Below are positions 12,573 to 26,771 of a stretch of 64,000 nt of DNA, one piece after another. The stretch's first letter is position 1. Every line of letters starts with the position of its first letter. Made by a program: the position numbers and the translations under genes. A model generated the notes under the pieces. It made no database searches. It had not been told where the DNA came from and was given only the letters and a program-made list of their open reading frames with translations. This stretch comes from Penelope pileata (taxonomy: Eukaryota; Chordata; Aves; Galliformes; Cracidae), in NCBI GenBank assembly GCA_013396635.1, contig WBMW01001574.1:2182814-2246813 (forward strand), written 5' to 3'.

Positions 12573-15472
12573 CATTTTCAAATGCTTTTGTCCCTGAGGG
12601 AGAATAGTGAAAAGGAGTTGATATGATCAAATAGTTAATAACGTTGCTTTTTCAAGTTTTAGCAGAATATTTTTTCAGTAACTGTTTGCCAGATGTGTAA
12701 AAAATGCCACAGAATTATGTATATACATTGTGAAATATTAATGCTGGCTGGAAATGCTAGGCTGATGTTGAAACTAAGTAAGAAACAGTGCAATTGACTG
12801 TGCCAGTAAAAGCCAAGATGACAGGTTTTATTTTAGTTTAATAAAATCTGAAGGTAGTACTATGGAAATCTGGCCAAAGCTGTCTGGCAGATTGCCTTGA
12901 AGGGAGTCATTGATAATCCCCTTCCCTTTTACTTTACTAGGTTCACTATTTTCTCCCATTTAACATAAAAAAAAGTAATTTCCCAAATAGCAGGATTCCT
13001 CAGTTGTTTTATCCTGTTCATCTAACATCTACATTTTATAAAGCATTTCACTGAAATTAGGGTCCCTAAAACTCGCAGCAGGAACAATCTGCATTTTACT
13101 AGGAGATTTCTTTCCTAAATTCAGTATGATATTGAAAGTCAGGAGAATCATTTAATTACATGCCACAATGGAGAGGTAAATGGAGAGTAGCAAATACCTG
13201 AGACCTTAAGGGGGTATTTAGAAAAAAAAGGTTTTTAAGATTTTTTTTTCTTTTCCTTCTGTAAGGTTGTAGAGATGACAGAACTTCAAACTGAAGGGTG
13301 AACTAAGAATCATTTGATTAAACCAGTGTTACAATCAACTATCAATAAATAGTGTTTTGTTTCTATTTTAATTATAATATCAGCAGTATAAATTAGTAAG
13401 AATATTAGTTCAGTATAATCAAGGCCATGCAAAATAAGATTTTGATCCTAATTCATTTCTTTCTCTCTCTTTTTTTTTTTGTTTGTTTCACTTAGTGAAA
13501 GACTTTTAGCACCTTCTCATCCAATGTCACTGATACTGCTCATAATCCTATCCCAGAGATTTAGAGCTTCCTGCAACCTTTAGTTCTGGTACAGATTTAT
13601 TTTCTTTATGTCAGAAATTTCTCCTCTACCTCATACAAAATATTCACCCCAATATCTGCTGTATTAGGTTTCTCATTTTAGAATCTACAAGTTCCAGACA
13701 GAAGTGTTCTTTCCATTACGTAAGGAAGCTTACACAAATATGTTTAAGAAGGTCCTTCTATCTTTTCATATATTTTATCCTGGAAGGTCTTAGGAACCAT
13801 ATAAGATGGTGGAATATTTGGAAAAGACCTATTCTCAAGCCCATCTCACAGGCCTTTGTATCATCCTATCACCCTTTCTCATGAGTATCCTTTGGCAAAT
13901 CTACTCTCTTAAATGTGTCCAAGCATTTTGTATTTATCTAACTCTTGTAAAAGTGTCATTTAAGCAGGCTATGTTAGTTGGAAACCATATCTCACAGAAG
14001 TATGAAAAAGGGACTCCAATGTCATTTTCAAAGGTTGTGAATGGAGATGAGGAGGAAGAAAACTTGTACTCTACAGCCTAGCAGATTGCTCCAGTCACTT
14101 GTTCAGCAGCTGTTGTAAATTGAGTGAAGTAACTGCCATGGTAGAATCAACTTGTTCACATCTTGAATTCATTAAGTCTAAGAAGGTAGCCTGTGGGCAG
14201 GGTCCTCAGTCCTGTGAGGTATTATATGTTTATTCATACCAGTAGATCTACCAACAGTAAGCAATTCTACTATCCATTTCAGCTGTTCTCTATAATAAAA
14301 AATAATATGCTTCCTCACATCTTTCACTTTGTTTTAGTTACCCAGAATGCGTGGACTTAGCTATTTACAACATTGATTCCAATTTGGATGAAAATACTTA
14401 CAACCAAAATTGAGCCATTGTGTGGCATTCTCTCTCTGACATCGTGATACATGCTGTATTGAACAGTGCAATGCTTCATAGCCAACATAATGGGATGACA
14501 ACTGAAATTGAATAAGGAACAGACTTACTGTAATTAACCTGCAGCTCTCGGTGTGAATACCATCTATCTAATACAAGGCACACAAAGTGAATGGCAGCAT
14601 GCAAATGTGTTTGTAATGTTTACAGCAAAACAATGAAAACTTCAGGCTCCCTATTAGCAGCAATATCACTCATCTATTCAAGCTAGTTCCTTTGGTATTC
14701 TCTCTTCTGACTGCTCGCAACAGAGGAGTCCCTACCTGGTTTTGACCATATCAGGTGGCAGCAAATAATTCTGAAGACAATTTAATTCCCTCATATCTAA
14801 ATTTTAATTATTGTCCTTTAACTTCCAGTAATTTTAAAGAAATAGACAGACCCTTAACATAAATTGTCACAACTTTGCTGACATCAGTAACAATTCCTAC
14901 TGAGAACTTGGCCAAAATTTTTAAATTGCAAATTTTAGACAAATCTAACCAAATTAGAGTGTAAGAAAAGATAAGGAAGTGCAAAATGTAATAAGGTGAG
15001 AACAATATGTTCCCCATTGTACTACCCTGAGCACATTATCAAATGCAGTAGCAGAAGCAAGGGGATATAGATCCTCCACCACTATGATCAAAATTCAACC
15101 TATCTAAAGGAATATGGTTTTTTTGGCTATTGGGAAAGCATTTACAATAATTGCCTCCATCTGTTCATCCCCTACATGTGTGGAAAAACTGACACAGGAG
15201 CAAGGTCACATTGACACAAATTACTATCCCCTTACTTCAGAGGGGTAGTAAGTATCAAAATAATAATGAGAAACAAGCAGATAAAATGTTTAATAATTCT
15301 TGTGTACTTGACAAAAGGATACTGAAAAGATCACTTTTATTACCTGGATTTCTGAGAAGCCAAGGTAGCTTGGGAACTAGGTATTTTGTATAACTCAGCT
15401 GTGAAAGACAATCCATAGTGAGGCGCAACATGCTGGCTGTGGTACTTGTGGGGATGATTAAGTTTCTAGTAG
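12573..15472. other. Unique non-coding DNA
   Basis: AT-rich with short poly-T runs (13240-13260, 13460-13490). The 91-codon open frame at 13806-14081 (+) has no recognisable domain. No repeat family is seen. Confidence 0.5.
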
Positions 15473-15675
15473 TCACAGAATTGCAGAACAGTTAAGATTG
15501 GAAGGGACTTCTGGGTCCATCTGGTCCAACCACTGCTTAAGCAGAGACACCCAGAGGAGGAAGCCCAGGCCCATGTCCGGGTGGCTTTTGAAGATCTCCA
15601 AGGTGGAGGCTCCACAGCCTCTCTAGGTAACCTGTGCTGGTGCTTTGTCACTTCTCATGACTAAAAATTTCACCT
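15473..15675 (-). mobile_element. CR1 LINE 3' fragment
   Basis: Reads 'tcacagaattgcagaac', then 'ttggaagggact' and 'tctggtccaacca', the antisense of the CR1 3' end, followed by a degraded last stretch of ORF2 (minus frame 15466-15651). The 3' end of the element is at 15473. Homology fades after 15660. It is a short 5'-truncated insertion with no coding capacity. Confidence 0.85.
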
Positions 15676-16050
15676 TGAAATAAGAATATATGTATTGAAT
15701 TCTGGTACTTAAAAATATTTTAAATAACTGAACAATATGATATAGGAAAAAGATAATCGTCCATAACTTCAAACAATGCTGAAAGATGTTAAAAGTAACA
15801 ATCTTTATGTATGAGAAAACAAGAACTTTGATAGAATTTCTGCACAGGTGAAGAAAATGGATTTTGTTTTTAACTTACATTATATAAAGGAATGCAAACA
15901 TATATTGTAGGTAGTTAGTTCAAATAACTCTTTCTTCCACTTGTTTGACTATTAATCTGGATCAAGGGAATAGATAATCTGTTGTTTGGGTTTTATTTAT
16001 TTATTTATTACCATAAAATTGAATCATATTTCAGATAGTCCTTTAATGAT
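15676..16050. other. Spacer between two CR1 insertions
   Basis: AT-rich with a short TTTA run at about 15993-16008; nothing else recognised. Confidence 0.6.
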
Positions 16051-17690
16051 AATCATAGAATCACGGAAACATGGAATAGAATCATAGAATGGCATGGGTT
16101 GGAAGGGGCCTTAAAGATAATCTAGTTCCAACCGCCTTGCCATGGGCAAGGTTGCCAACCACTAAATCCGGAGCTAGATCAGGCTGCCCAGAGCCCCATC
16201 CAACTGGCCTTGAACACCTCCAGGGATGAGGTATCCACAGCTTTGGGCAACCTGTTCCAGGGACTCATCACCCTTTGAGTAAAGAATTTCTTCCTAACCT
16301 CTAACAGAAATCTCCCCTCATTTAGTTTAAAGGCATTCCCCTTTGTCCTATCACCATCAGATCGTGTAAAATGTTGGTCTCTGCCCTGCTTATATGCTCC
16401 CTTTAAGTACTGGAAGGCCACAATGAGATCTCCCTGGAGCCTTCTCTTCTCCAAGCTGAACAAGCCCAGCTCCCTCAACCTTTCTTCATAAGAGAGGTCC
16501 TCCAGCCCTCTGATCTTCTTTGTGGCCCTCCTCTGGACCCGCTCCAACAGCTCTGCATCCTTCCTGTACTGGGGCCCCAGTTCTGGATGCAATACTCCAG
16601 ATGAGGTGTTATAAGGGCAGAGTAGAGGGGAACAATCACCTTCCTCACTCTGCTGGCCACCCCTCTTTTGATGCAGCCCAGGATGCAGTTGGCATTCCAG
16701 ACTGCAAGAGTATACTGCTGGCTCACATCCAGCTTTTTGTCCACCAGCACTATGAAGTCCTTCTTGGCAGAGCTGCTCTCAAGGAGTTCTTCTCCCAGCC
16801 TGTACTCACATCTGAGATTTCCATGACCCAAGTGCAACACCTTGCACTTGGTCTTGTTGAACCTCATTAGGTTCACATGGGCTCAATTTTCAAGCATGTC
16901 CAGGTCCCTCTGGATGGCATCCCTTCCTTCTGTTGTACCAACTACACTACTCAGCTTAGTGTCGTCAATGAACTTGCTGAGGGTTCACTTGATCTCACAG
17001 CCTATGTCACTGATAAAGATGTTGAAGAGCACCAGTCCTAAGATGGCCCCCTGCAGGACACCACTTGTGACCAGCCTGCACCTGGACATAGAAACATTGA
17101 CCACAATCCTCTGGCTATGACCATCCAGCCAATTATTTATTCACACAATAATTCATCCTTCAAATCCATATCTCTTGAATTCAGAGATAACAGTGCAGGA
17201 CCATGTCAAAGGCCTTGCACAAGCCCAGATAGACAACATCTTTTGGCATTCTCTGGTCCACCAATTCTGTCATTCCATTGTAGAAGGCCACCAGATTGAT
17301 CAGCATGATCTGCCCTTAGCGAAGCCATGCTGGCTGTCTTGCATCAGTTCCTCATCTCTCATGTGCAATAACATACCTTCCAGGACGATCTGCTCCATGG
17401 TCTTTCCAGGCACAGGCATGAAGCTCACTCACCTGTAGTTCCCTGGGTCTTCCTTTCTCCTTAAAAACGGGAGTGCAGTGATGTTTCCCTTTTTCCAGTC
17501 ACCAGAAACTTCACCTAACAGCCATGACATTTCAGATATGATGGAGAGAAGCCTGGCAACCACATCAGCCAGTTCCTTCAGGACCGTGGGATGCATGTCA
17601 TCTGGCCTCATAGACTTGTACATAACTTGTTGAGTATCTCAGTCTTCTTCATGTCTGTTGTAGCCAGTTCTCTCTTTTTATTTATCATAG
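16051..17690 (-). mobile_element. CR1 LINE, about 1.6 kb, 5'-truncated ORF2 remnant
   Basis: The 3' end is at 16051 with paired 'aatcatagaat' motifs, and the element runs leftward-to-rightward as antisense. On the minus strand the order is MRPDDMHPTVLKELADVVA (about 17565-17620), then KEDPGNYR, the RT region, [18 protein letters not shown] (16820-16876), [12 protein letters not shown] and SLEKRRLQGDL. The open pieces are 17429-17623, 16475-16876 and 16179-16592 in different frames, showing frameshifts and stops throughout. The endonuclease half is missing, which is the usual CR1 5' truncation. It is the longest LINE in the window and closely resembles the copy at 54983. Confidence 0.93.
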
Positions 17691-20275
17691 AATAAGAAAT
17701 ATTTGTCTGTATCATCACCGTGTTTTTTATGATCAATTTATATCAAAATATTGAAAATTATAAAAATGATAAATTAGTAACTATATTAAAGTATTTTCTT
17801 AAGAAAAAATAACTATAAAAAACTTTATAAATTGATTGTAATGAAATAATTGGTGTATTTTTCCAGTTATGGATTGCCAAGCCTCTATTGTTGCTTTTTC
17901 CTGCAATGTAAAATTTTCATTTTATCCCCTGCTAAATTATGAAATCGTTATTGTATGACAGGTGAAGAGGGAGGTCTTCATATAAATTCATAATAAAACT
18001 CATATAGCAGATGAAAGACTGCTTATATTTCACAAATTATACATGAACATGGGATTGAACTAACTAGTCTGGAAAATGGCTTTAGATTGCTCAGTGCATG
18101 GAGAAATAACAGTCTTTCTAGTCCACAGAAGTTTTTGAACAGGTACATTCATGGATAGCTCTAGGTATATCATAGTGTTCAACAGTTTTCTGTTAGGATG
18201 GTTAACTTGACAATAACCAACAAAGGAAGACATTACATCTGTCACATCTTCTGTTTTGTTTTTTCCTGTATCTAGACATAATTTTATTTATTGGTCTATA
18301 TGACCCAAAAGAAGTTTGTTCATTCTCCTATCTCTACTCCACCACCTCCTATATCATCAGTGCAAGTCCAACTTCATATGTAAAAGTCTGGGAAAAATCA
18401 TGATGAAAAAAATGAGAACTCTCATAAAGATTCTTTAAAGGTCTTGATTTTTTTCTTTTTTATATTGTATATAAGCAATGAGTTCCTCTTTAATCATAAA
18501 CTTGCATCTTTAACAAACATAATATTTTAATAAACTAATAAGGATACTTGAGCTATATATAGAACACTGAGAATGTGGCACATATTTAATGATTATTGCT
18601 GTGGACTGTTCAAAAATGTTTTCAGCAAAATGTAAGATCACTGTTGTAGACTCTTTTGCCTCAGAAGCTTTATTAGACACAATTTAAAAGCATGTACATT
18701 ATGTTGTCTAGGTTGGATACTTTAGATAATACAATAGGAATGACATGATATGATGAAGTGGGCATTCATTAGTTCATATTAATGTGAGATTCTTAGCTGC
18801 AATAGCTTAGAGGTATCCAGCTATTGAGGAATCTCTGTTTTTGAACAGAGAGACAGAGGGAGGCCTTTTATGAAGCCCAGGCTAAGAAAAGCTTAATCAG
18901 ACTTGCCTGTCATTCCAAACTATCCTCACTATGAGTTTAATTTTACTTAAAACCTTTATAAATTCACTATTATCCATATGGAACAATCATCACCGAGGAA
19001 AATGGGCAATTCCACCCTAGTGTTATCTTTGGATATGCTAAGCCGATTTCCCAGCTGGTACAAGTTAAGTTATGGCAGTTATATTAAACGATGCCAATAT
19101 ACACTAACTTAGAATGAGTTCCTTCATCATTAACATGGGTATTTTAGGAAACCAATTTGGAACCATACATTATGTAGATTCCCTTTTCTGCTCACCATCT
19201 ACCATATGATATTTGATTAGGATATCGATTTCCTCTTATTAAAAATAAAATAAAATTGTCTTACTCACCTCCTTTTGCCCTCCACATTCTACAGCTGCAA
19301 AATCCCAGCTGGATTAACAGATTGATTTATTGATAATAAACACATTGATCTTCTTTGTCCTTCTCCAAGCTGTTCAGCTCCAATTTCTCTATCCCCAGTT
19401 TTTTCCTCCACAGCAATTTGTAAATTTAGCTCCTCTCCACTACTAATGCCATTCTTGTAGGTGCACTCTTCAAAAATTCATCTACTTTTTTTCAATGTAA
19501 AATTCTTCCAATGGCTTTCCAGTATGGAACAAGACATGCTTATGTCTTGCTGTTCATGCTAGTGTCAGCAGCAATCTCCTTGCTTGCTGAAGTGCTAAGA
19601 TAAACAGGTCAATGCAGAAGGAGATATGATCCACTAGCACACTTTATGGGACACTTATTAAAGGGCAGGACTGGCTTAAAATAAAATCTCTGTGACCTAA
19701 CTCAAGGCAGTTGTATTGATAGATTGTTCTATGTATGGGGTTACTTGGGTGGAAGAGATGATATGTTACACATCCAGACAGTTGTTACTAACTGATGATG
19801 ATGATGACAGAAGAAATTACTAGAAAGTTACTTTATTATAAAAAACACACTGTAAAATCAAACTCTGGGACAAAGAACAAAAATTAGACAGTCCATTAGG
19901 AAGACAGACTGTATACAAAACACTTAATATCTCAAAATGTTGAGCTTTTAATGCTGATCATCATGATGAAATGTTCATATCTCTGTAGCACCTAGAGATC
20001 AGCTAGGTTACGGTTCTAGTTTTGATACAAACTAAGTGACAGTCCTTTGACAAAGACCTAACTTATAAGCTGCTTCATAGAGACTTCTGAGGTTTTGTCA
20101 TTTGTTTTCACTGTGCATGGGAACAGAGTAAGATCAAGAGAATGCCACTATATAAAAACGTCCAACTGAATGAGTGGAGTTACAGCAGAGGGTTTGGGAA
20201 TCCTGGATCTGCTGTTGTCATCATGACACTTCTCCCTAGTATGCACATTATGGTGATCCTCCCTCCCTTTTCTTA

Positions 20276-20341
20276 CCTTGCTTTGAATATAACATGGTAA
20301 TATTCCATTTACCCCTCTCCACATACACCAAAAGAGATTCA
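20276..20341 (-). other. Candidate 66-bp internal exon, gene unknown
   Basis: On the minus strand a strong acceptor ('caaaatctttcctttag') precedes 66 bp ending in a strong donor (CAAG/gtaagaaaa). Two frames are open: phase 0 (NLFWCMWRGVNGIL) and phase 1 (ESLLVYVERGKWNITML). Length is divisible by three, and phase 1 matches the candidates at 58398 and 10766. Neither peptide is recognised, so this is a splice-signal prediction rather than an identified gene. Confidence 0.25.
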
Positions 20342-20640
20342 TCTAAAGGAAAGATTTTGACTTTGATGGAACTGAATTCCCTTCTAAAATTTAAACATAG
20401 AAGCTCAGTTTACGTAAGTGGTGGATGAAAACAAACAAACAGCAAATAATCTGGCATGTACAATGGATGTCACATGAAGAACCTTTAGAGTTAGTTTATA
20501 AAAAAAAATCAAACACCTTATAGCCCCTAAAAAGGGTCTTGCTTCACTTCCATGGCTCCCACTGCCACCTGTGCATGGACCTGCTCTTCTTGGTGGTTCC
20601 GATGCTCATCAGATCTCCTAAGATTCAGCTTGTTATAATG

Positions 20641-20682
20641 AGGATCACTAACTCAGGATCACTAACTCAGGATCACTAACTC
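20641..20682 (+). repeat. Three exact copies of a 14-bp unit
   Basis: The unit 'aggatcactaactc' occurs three times in perfect tandem. It is a small local duplication with no apparent function. Confidence 0.97.
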
Positions 20683-23600
20683 AGTGGAAACTTTCCTGTT
20701 TGTCCTTTGGTGGATGAGCAAGTAGCAGAAATGTGTCACTGCATGGTGGTTTAGACAAGTACCAATGAGGAGTGTGGAACAGGAACCCAGAAGTGGACAG
20801 TACATCCCTGCTTCATGGTCAACATGGACAGATGCTGATACAGCTATATATAAAGTACTCTGATCTCTTATATGATGTCTTATACGAGGCATTTTTACAT
20901 AGTTTTGAAAATCAGCTATTATATAAATCATATATATGCTTACTTTAATTTGTTAAGGCTAAAGAAGATAAAAAAAAATATTTATAGATCCAAACCTTAA
21001 CACTTGGAAACATTATTGGGGAAAACTGGAAAGCTACAAGACAGATCTAATCCTTCACATTTATCACTACAGATAATAAATAGATAAGATTACAAACATG
21101 TAGAATTCAATTTTATAAAGTGAATTGGGGTATAATTTGGACACCCATTGCCTCAAAAAGTGTAGAGAAGGCCATAAAGAGTTGTCACAGTATACAAGAA
21201 TAGGAAGCACCTGTGTCTTTTGGCATGAAGTGCTGAAACGGATATTGCAGCCACTTCAAAATTATATTTTTTTCCACAGTTTAATGTTAAAGAGGATGAC
21301 AACAACATTGCCAAGTGTGTTCTGTAAGTCTTATCAAAAACCTGTGGATAACCAGAAAAAAGAACTGCCTTCCTTTGGATAAAACAATAACGTACAATAA
21401 ACTTGAGGTGAAGCAGTGAGGTCTGTGCAGAGAGGGTGCCAATAAATGAGGTATTTTATTCAAGACCAGAGAAATTTTTACCCTTGTGGATCTTCCAGTA
21501 TTTCTCATTGGCCAGCTGCAGGGGAACAGTGACAGAACCGCTACGCTTCTCAGCATCTCCCAAAGGTAGAAGATAATAGCTGAAGTATCTCAAGAGCACT
21601 GCTTACTTCATGTGAACTATTCATTATTATACAAAGTGTAAAATAATTAACTTTTCATTTGTTCAGGTGCAATGCCAAACTAGTCCCAATTTTATCTAGG
21701 TTAAAATGTTACATTCCAGACAGCTCATACTGTTTCTTACAATAAAAGATTGTTATACTTTTCCCATGTACAAAATTAAATAATTCAGTATTATGACTTT
21801 GCCAAATGTAGAAACTCACTTCTTGGAAATATTTTGCTGTGCTGAAACTAAACCGTTCTACAGTAAAAAGTGTCTGAAGCTACACTTAAGCTGCCGTGCA
21901 AGTAAGGAGAAAAAACACACATACGAGACCCTGCAAGAGAGAGAGAAGGGGTTTATGTTTATCCTCTTGCAAGCCCTACTTCAGGAAATATCTACAGTTT
22001 GGGAATTGATTTCTAATTTGTTTAAATCCTTCTAAAGTCAATAGAACTTTTCAATATACAGTAAGTTCTTTTGTCAACAAGGAAGTGTTTTCCCTAGAAT
22101 GCATTTTCTTAGCTAAGGACAATAAACCTGGCAGAGTTACTATGCCATGTTATTTAGTTTGGATAGAAAGAGAAGATTACTGTCTTTGTTATAAAAGGCT
22201 ATATTCTTTGGCAGTATTACATTGCAATGTGAATTAAGCGCATGTTTAATGGCCTTCCTAAACACTGATTATTCCTGAGTGAGAGTCAGCATGATTTCCA
22301 GATCTTATTGGCCCAATCTGTGTGTAAGAATTCATTACTTCTGAAGTATGACATGCCAACTTTACTTGCAAATTTGGATTTCAGGGATGGTATGAGCAGG
22401 AAAAATGTACTTGAGATTTGTGGAAATTTGAATTGGAGAGCTTTACAGATTTTAAAAGTCCATGGTATCACAACAATAGAATCACAACAAAAACAATGAT
22501 AGCAAAGTGGAACAAGTTCACTGAACTGGAAAGACGTATGTATCTAGTGTGGCCAAGTAGAGGGTAAGGTAGCAGACATGAAAGCACACTCTCCGTAACA
22601 ATGTTTAGAACACGAAGTAGGGAAGATAAGTTTTTAAATCCTAAGGAGACCAAAAGTGAAATAAAAATAAATAAATAAGAAATGTCTAGAAATTAAATGA
22701 CTAATTAAATGGTTGAAATGCATAATGCTTACAGACTGTCAATTTGCATTCTCATATGCAGCAGGGCAGAGGATTAATGCTTCATCCCCAAATCTCACAT
22801 TCTGAGATGCATCATCATGTACAACTGTAGATAAGTTTTCCTTGTGGCTTTCCTGTAGATGAGATTTTAGCTTCTCTCAGAGAATATACATTGAATATGA
22901 ATCACATCATTATGTTCAATGGGCCATCCCAATGTTAACATGAAATTACACACTGATGTAAAGATTCAATATAATTCTTCATTCATTTTCAATATAGTCC
23001 CTCATGACTTCTGCTGATATTTCTAGCATTTGATATTGTCTACACTGTTATAGAAATGTACTCCCTAACTGGTCCTTCAGTTCAGCTTGTGATTTCATCT
23101 AGGAAATTATGAAACTATCATTCTGTTACTGCTTACAGATTCACCCGCACACATGCGCATTGAAGTATTATAAAAGATAAACGTTGCATCACTAAGCATA
23201 TGAGAGTTGGATGGATACTTTTAGCAGAAAATGAACTTTGCAGAACTCTTGTTCTGGTCTTAATATAGTAGCCATAGGTTGTTCAGCTGGTAACAGAAAT
23301 GTCAGAAATTTAAAAAGTCTGTGAACTTCTGATTAAAAAAGTTTACCTGAAAATATTGCCTGGACTAAGGATGTCTGGTCCACCTGAAATACTTCCTTTT
23401 CTAATGCCTCCAAGCCCAATTCTTTTGCTTACAATATGAAAATTATTTACCGTTCATAGATCCACATTCCTTGTTATATATTGATCTACAAGGTAGTATT
23501 TGTTAATGTTTGCATCCACTGCGATGTGTCAGCAGAAACATCTTTGTCACTAGAGGGCAGCCATCATCTTCTAGTGAGCCAAGAACGCTCATCATGGAAA

Positions 23601-23821
23601 TCAAGTTCTGACTGTAGTCACAGAGGACATGATTCTGGATCAGTGGACTGTGTCTCAGCTGTACTAATTTTCAATAGAAGTAATTAGCAGCTTTCTGAGT
23701 TTTTATCTAGGGATCAAATTATGACTGGCTGCTTTGAAGGCAGAATATGCAGACTTGTCAGTGTGGACTGACCAATAACATTAAGAACCAACATTTGGAT
23801 GTTACTGATGCAATGGAGCCA

Positions 23822-23841
23822 GAAAAAAAAAAAAAAAAAAA
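23822..23841 (+). repeat. Poly-A run
   Basis: About 20 A residues follow 'gccag'. No retrocopy body is recognisable upstream. Confidence 0.9.
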
Positions 23842-24525
23842 ACCCTACATTTTCCAGTGAAAGAGATCTCAAAGCAGACTGATGTAACAGGAGTACTAAA
23901 TGTGGCCACAATGCTACTGAAAGCCTAATCCCATTTTATGCCTCCTGCACAATGGACAAATGTGTGTTTGCTCTGTTTCCTGCTAAGTGTCTTGCCAAAC
24001 ATGACTAGGAATAAGTTTGTGGGTAAGGCAGAGAAGCAGTGAAGTACAGCTTTGGAACACTTGCATCCTTCCTGTTATCCTGGTTAAGGACAGATGTTCA
24101 TTGCGCCCCTGGCTGCAGAAATGATGGCATGGTAGGCAACCAAATCTCTATAACCAAACAAGTAACTAGATTTTCCTCCTACCCAAATCTTCACACTGGC
24201 TGCGGACAACTTCCAAGGTTTGACCAACAAAAAGATTCCTCACAACTAGCAAGGGTTCTCTTGACTTTCTTGCTTCTTTCTGAACTTACATTTCCTTTAG
24301 TGTGTCTGTGACAAAGCAATCCTTGGTTTTTGATTTACCTGATGTGAATATATAAATGAGAATGAAAAATGTGTTATTGGAAACCTGTACTTATAGCTTT
24401 CTTGTTTTACACTAGTGATAGTTTTGTATGTTACAAATATTTTGCAACGTATGAAACAGTTTTATTGCTGTCTGCTCTACCAGATCGCTCAAACTCCATT
24501 GCATTCACAATAGAGGTCTTGACAA

Positions 24526-24565
24526 GATAAACAGTGATAAACAGTGATAAATAGTGATAAATAGT
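24526..24565 (+). repeat. Four copies of a 10-bp unit
   Basis: 'gataaacagt' occurs twice, followed by 'gataaatagt' twice. The paired change suggests stepwise duplication. Confidence 0.95.
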
Positions 24566-26771
24566 GTACAGTGAGCCTGTATACCAGAGACCAAAACTAA
24601 GTCTATGTCAGATCAGAATGAACTTGGTTAATCTGAAAATCGCCATTAAACTGTCATTAAGATAAGCTTCTGGAAATCTAATATATACATCACTTTTTAT
24701 ACCAGTAATAAAACAAGGCTTGAAATTTGCAGATCTTGAGAACTAAATTTAAAATCAAATAAGTTAGAAATGAAAGGAGAAAGTTAGTGTAACATACACA
24801 GATACACACACATAAGAAAAAATATCAAAACAAGAATGATCCAATGTTTCCGATTTATTTATTTTTCTACATATGTATTTTTCAATCAGGTGAAAACACT
24901 AGTAGAGTGCATCATACTAAAAGTGAATGCTAAAATTGTTGGTCTAGGAGAGGGTGGAAGGTAACATGCAGAGGAAGATGTGATACTTGTTTTTGAATTC
25001 TTTCAATTCCTATTAATTAGCAAGCAACCAGTACTTCATAAGAGTGGATGTGGGGAGGGAGGGGATTTTGCAGCCTGCTCACCTTCTACATTTCCTGTCC
25101 TTGATACGCAGTCAACCCTGAGACATAGTAATAACTGGCATTCAGACACTTCTATAGGGTAAAAGAACATAAAGATCTCCACACCAGAACTAATAGCAAT
25201 TTTCGCTGTGTAGGAAAATCTAAACTTCACTAGGGCCTTGACTCCCCACGTTGAGTTTCCAAACCCCTTGCAATAAGCAGACCTGGCTCCAGAGGAAAGC
25301 ACTGCCATACAGCTATGGTAGGTAGCAAGTGTGTCCTGTTTCAGAGCATGCAAAGCATGATCACAGGTGGGAGGATGGGAGAAATGTCTCCCTCAGGCAT
25401 TTTTGTGAAAACCTCACATCTCTCCTTACCTGAACCAGCAGCTTTCTCCAGGGACTAGAGAAGCTAGGGAAATGTTCCAGTGCTAGAGTGACATACAGCC
25501 ACACATTTCACTTTCACATCTTTTAGGATGGGGAGAGCCCTTACCACACCAGGGATCCTCTACACCAAGTCCTGCCATTAATTCCTGCCATAGTTCAAAG
25601 TCATGGTGAAGAGCTGAGAAATACTTCAATGCTAATAACCAATAATTCAAGGAAAGAGTTATTTCAAGAGTTTGGAGAATATTCTCTAGCGTTAGGGTGA
25701 AGTCCTACTGCCTTAAAAGAAATGCGCAAAGCAAGCATGATCAGTTGATAAATAATTTAACTGACAAGAATGGGAAAGAAATTTTTCTTTCTCTAGCGTT
25801 ATAAAGTGAGTCCTAGCATTAAAAGTTTCTTTCCATATTAGAAAAAAATGCTTAGTCAAAAATACAAAGAAACAAAAGCGTCTCTCTTTGGGAGTAAGGA
25901 AAAAGTTTTCACATTAATTTTTTGCCTCTGCAGGAAAACAAGCATTTTTAGGTTCCATGGCATAGTAGGATTTGTATTTATCCTTCTTTTTCATTGATAT
26001 ATTATTTAAACATTTTTTTATTATTCTAGAGTTCCATATGTAACTTCTCATATACTGAAAGCTCAACACTTAATGCTCAATATAAAAGCACAAAAAAGGA
26101 TGCTAGCAGTTTTTATTTTTTAATGTGAATCAAACCTTACGTGCAATGATAAAAAGTAGGATTTCTGTTATTGCATTTTCTATCCAACTGTCACTTTAAA
26201 AATAATTTAGAGCTATATTCTATTTATAATAAGAAAAGGTAAGCAACTCATGTTGCTTTCTGTATGAAATCTTTATTTCTCTTTTTACTCCACTGTTATG
26301 TAGTTTAAAAGAAAAATAAACAAAAATTTAAAGAGTTGTCTTTATGAACAGATGCTTAATGACATTTAATTCTGGCTTCTAATGGAAGAATGTGCTTAAG
26401 AAGCAAATTTTAAAGTGAAGGAACAACCAATGTGTGTTTTATGACATCATCATAATGACTTTTTAGTCTGTCTTTTATCCTTCCACTCAAATAACAAAGT
26501 AATTCAAAGAAAACCCTTCAGTATGAATCTCTATTGGTTTCAAAATCATGTGGCACACTAGGCTGGCGCTGAAATATGAACTAGAGGCTTATGATAAATT
26601 CAGAAGATCAATGAATTACATTTACAGTGCATTTCATAAAATTTAATTTACACATATATTAGAAATGGGCAAAAGCTTTCTATAAACCCTGTGGCTAGCA
26701 CAGGACTACAGTACATTCCTACTTGTCTGTTATGTATAAATACCTTTCTATAAATTTTTACTTTTCACATA

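Larger units (their letters stand above)
17691..26771. other. 9-kb unique AT-rich block
   Basis: No transposon is recognisable in this long block. It contains two small tandem repeats and a poly-A run (listed separately) and one exon-like segment at 20276-20341 on the minus strand. The open frames are short and without recognisable domains. The absence of LINE copies over 9 kb contrasts with their density on either side. Confidence 0.5.

Noticed and set aside
12575..12594. 20-bp microexon with very good acceptor 'ctattctccctcag' on minus
   Set aside because: Too short to judge and lies beside an old CR1 tail; likely coincidence.
16520..17438. Plus-strand frames of 87-116 codons
   Set aside because: Antisense of the minus-strand CR1 element.
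20641..20682. Short regular repeats as a possible CRISPR array
   Set aside because: Perfect head-to-tail 14-mers without spacers in vertebrate DNA; simple tandem duplication.
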